Assembly (NCBI RefSeq): GCF_048128805.1
Contig: NC_135998.1
Coordinates: 27,385,492 to 27,449,491, forward strand
DNA length: 64,000 bases
From: Centroberyx gerrardi
Lineage: Eukaryota; Chordata; Actinopteri; Beryciformes; Berycidae
Reading direction: 5' to 3'
Every line of letters starts with the position of its first letter. The first letter of the stretch is position 1. The notes under the pieces are model-generated. The model did not search any database. It had not been told where the DNA came from and saw only the letters and a program-made list of their open reading frames with translations. Positions 62,553-64,000 of the stretch are shown here, piece after piece. Made by a program: the position numbers and the translations under genes.

Positions 62553-63748
62553 TCAACATTTAGAAGACGGGAAAAAATGTCCAGGTGAGAGAAACTTGTA
62601 ACCATTCCCAGAGGGAAGTCTGATGGGGTGAGGGTGAACCCCTGGACTGCTCCCCTTAGAGTTTGTGGTCAGATTAGTGGATGGCGGCGGAGGTGGTTTT
62701 GCCTCCAGTTTTTGGTGACCATTAGGTCGGTTATCAGAGCTCTGATCCTGGGATCCCTCTACTTTCCTGCTGACAGACTCGTGTCTAGGTGAGAGATTCA
62801 GCAAACCCAAAACATCTTTCTGAACTGTGCTCATCTTTTTACCGCCGCCTCGGAGTATACTGGCCGGGCTGGGGACCTCGTGTTTCTGGGCAGCGTTGGC
62901 CCAGAAGGTTTTTAGGTTGTGGATTGCCCGGACTTTATCGTCCAGCGCAGCCTGTTTTAACTGGTTCAGTTCCGGGGTGTTTGCTGGGCTGGAAGAGGCC
63001 GACATGGATCCTGTGGAGGAATAGGACAGGGCTGGCGACGGGGCGCTGCCGGCAGGAGAGGGGTTGCCGGAGATCGGAGAGACGGAGAGGTTATTGGAGG
63101 AGCGGGACGGGGAGATGTGGGTGGTATAAGGTGAGGTAGGGTATTTCAATTTGAGCTGAGCCTGTGCGTGTGGGTCGGAGGAAAGAGGAAGAGAACCCCG
63201 CTCCTTTAAGGATAGAGAGAGAGAGGGAGAGCCGTGAGCTGGGCTGTTGTAGCCGGAGCTGATCTTCTGTAGCGACGAGGAGCGGGACGGGGGTTTAGGC
63301 CGAGTTGCAGGAGGTGTTGAAAGAGAGGTGGAGAGGGGAGACAGATGAGTGGAGAGGGAGAGGGGAGAGGAGCAGGCCCTTAGACTCGCTCTGCTACTGG
63401 GTCTGCTAAAAGCACTGGTCTCGGAGGGACGAAACCCCTGCCCTCCTCCGGTGGGAGTCAGAGTTGGGGTGGTGGGGCTGGAGAGGGAGGGTTGTCTGGC
63501 GCGCTCCTCTTCCTTCCCCTCGGGTCCCACGAGCGTCTTCCCTCTGCTGTTGGCTTTCTGCAGGCTCTCCACGGCTCGCATGTGGCTCTGGGTCTCCTCC
63601 AGAATCTTCTGGGCCAGTTCCTGGGGGTCCAGCGGCCCAGTAGGAGTCTTCTCCTCCTGGGACTTGACGGTGCTGTCTGTCTCCGTACTCGACTGGTCCG
63701 ACTCGGAGCTGCTCACCTTCCCTTTCCCAGTCCTCTGTGGGGACGAGC
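62553..63748 (-). CDS. ttc28: TTC28-like protein, last coding exon (partial)
   Basis: One exon starts after the acceptor TCATCTCTTCCAG at 63748. Its first base completes a codon carried over from upstream. It runs about 398 codons to TGA at 62553. The protein is Ser/Pro-rich and disordered (SPSRSSNNLSVSPISG), with two more ordered blocks: DPQELAQKILEETQSHMRAV and a helix around LKQAALDDKVRAIHNLKTFW. It ends GHFFPSSKC. No enzymatic domain is visible here; in TTC28 the TPRs and CHAT-like region lie upstream, outside the window. The name rests on the PITPNB neighbour (adjacent on human 22q12) and my recollection of the C terminus. TTC28 is a large TPR protein linked to midzone organisation in cytokinesis. 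The start codon seen at 63770 is intronic and not used. Confidence 0.68.
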
Positions 63749-64000
63749 TGGAAGAGATGAAAAAATGCACAATTTTGTTGCTCTAGTGATGAGAAATTAA
63801 AGTGAAAGCTTTTGTTGCATGAGATTTCCACACATTAAAAAAGTGACCAACAAATTGTGGTACTTTCTAACCAATAGTAGGAAACTTAAATCCTTGGTTG
63901 ACAAAATGATAGCAGTTTACAGAATGGATTGTTTATATTGGAATGAACTATTCAAATCTAATTTCTAACTTCACTTAATTCCAGAGTGTTAGTCCCTGTC

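Noticed and set aside
62789-63800. Open frames on + opposite the TTC28 exon
   Set aside because: They are antisense shadows of a GC-rich coding exon, with no recognisable domains or splice logic.

Overview
This is a teleost fish genomic window, most likely from a percomorph. The evidence is vertebrate split genes with GT-AG introns, long (CA)n, (GT)n and (GA)n microsatellites, fish-type LINE, Tc1 and hAT remnants, and the GCTAGC/AACGTT-rich sequence often seen near 5' ends in spiny-rayed fishes. The base-level evidence is my own reading of exons, frames and splice sites. Gene names come from recognising the translated exons.

Layout: the last 30 codons of a VDAC3-like porin lie on + at the left edge. 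Every other gene is on the - strand: TOR4A (torsin-4A, 2 coding exons, 2479-4303), BRAP (13 coding exons, 12206-23287), NAA25 (24 coding exons, 27502-39137), PITPNB (11 coding positions, 43549-61200) and the last exon of a TTC28-like gene (62553-63748). The BRAP, NAA25 and PITPNB models stay in frame across every junction and give 604, 971 and 269/270 residues, close to the human lengths as I remember them.

The genes are not an operon and share no single pathway. BRAP is a cytoplasmic RING E3 ligase of Ras/MAPK signalling, NAA25 is the auxiliary subunit of the NatB N-terminal acetyltransferase, PITPNB is a phosphatidylinositol transfer protein, TOR4A is an ER-type AAA+ ATPase and VDAC3 is an outer mitochondrial membrane channel. 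PITPNB-TTC28 adjacency matches human 22q12. BRAP and NAA25 both map to human 12q24, where other genes separate them.

Between and inside the genes are decayed transposable elements: a LINE fragment at 5.8-7.4 kb with a foreign insert, two Tc1-like remnants of one family, three hAT-like elements with recognisable ends (one with a perfect 8-bp target duplication, filling almost an entire BRAP intron), a LINE 3' remnant in NAA25 and SINE pieces. The most notable observations are an 8-nt microexon in PITPNB, a duplicated C-terminal exon pair in PITPNB that looks like a stop-containing cassette, the transposon-filled BRAP intron, simple repeats abutting splice sites, and a perfect 27-bp inverted repeat. 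I saw no undescribed multigene system, CRISPR array or rRNA gene.
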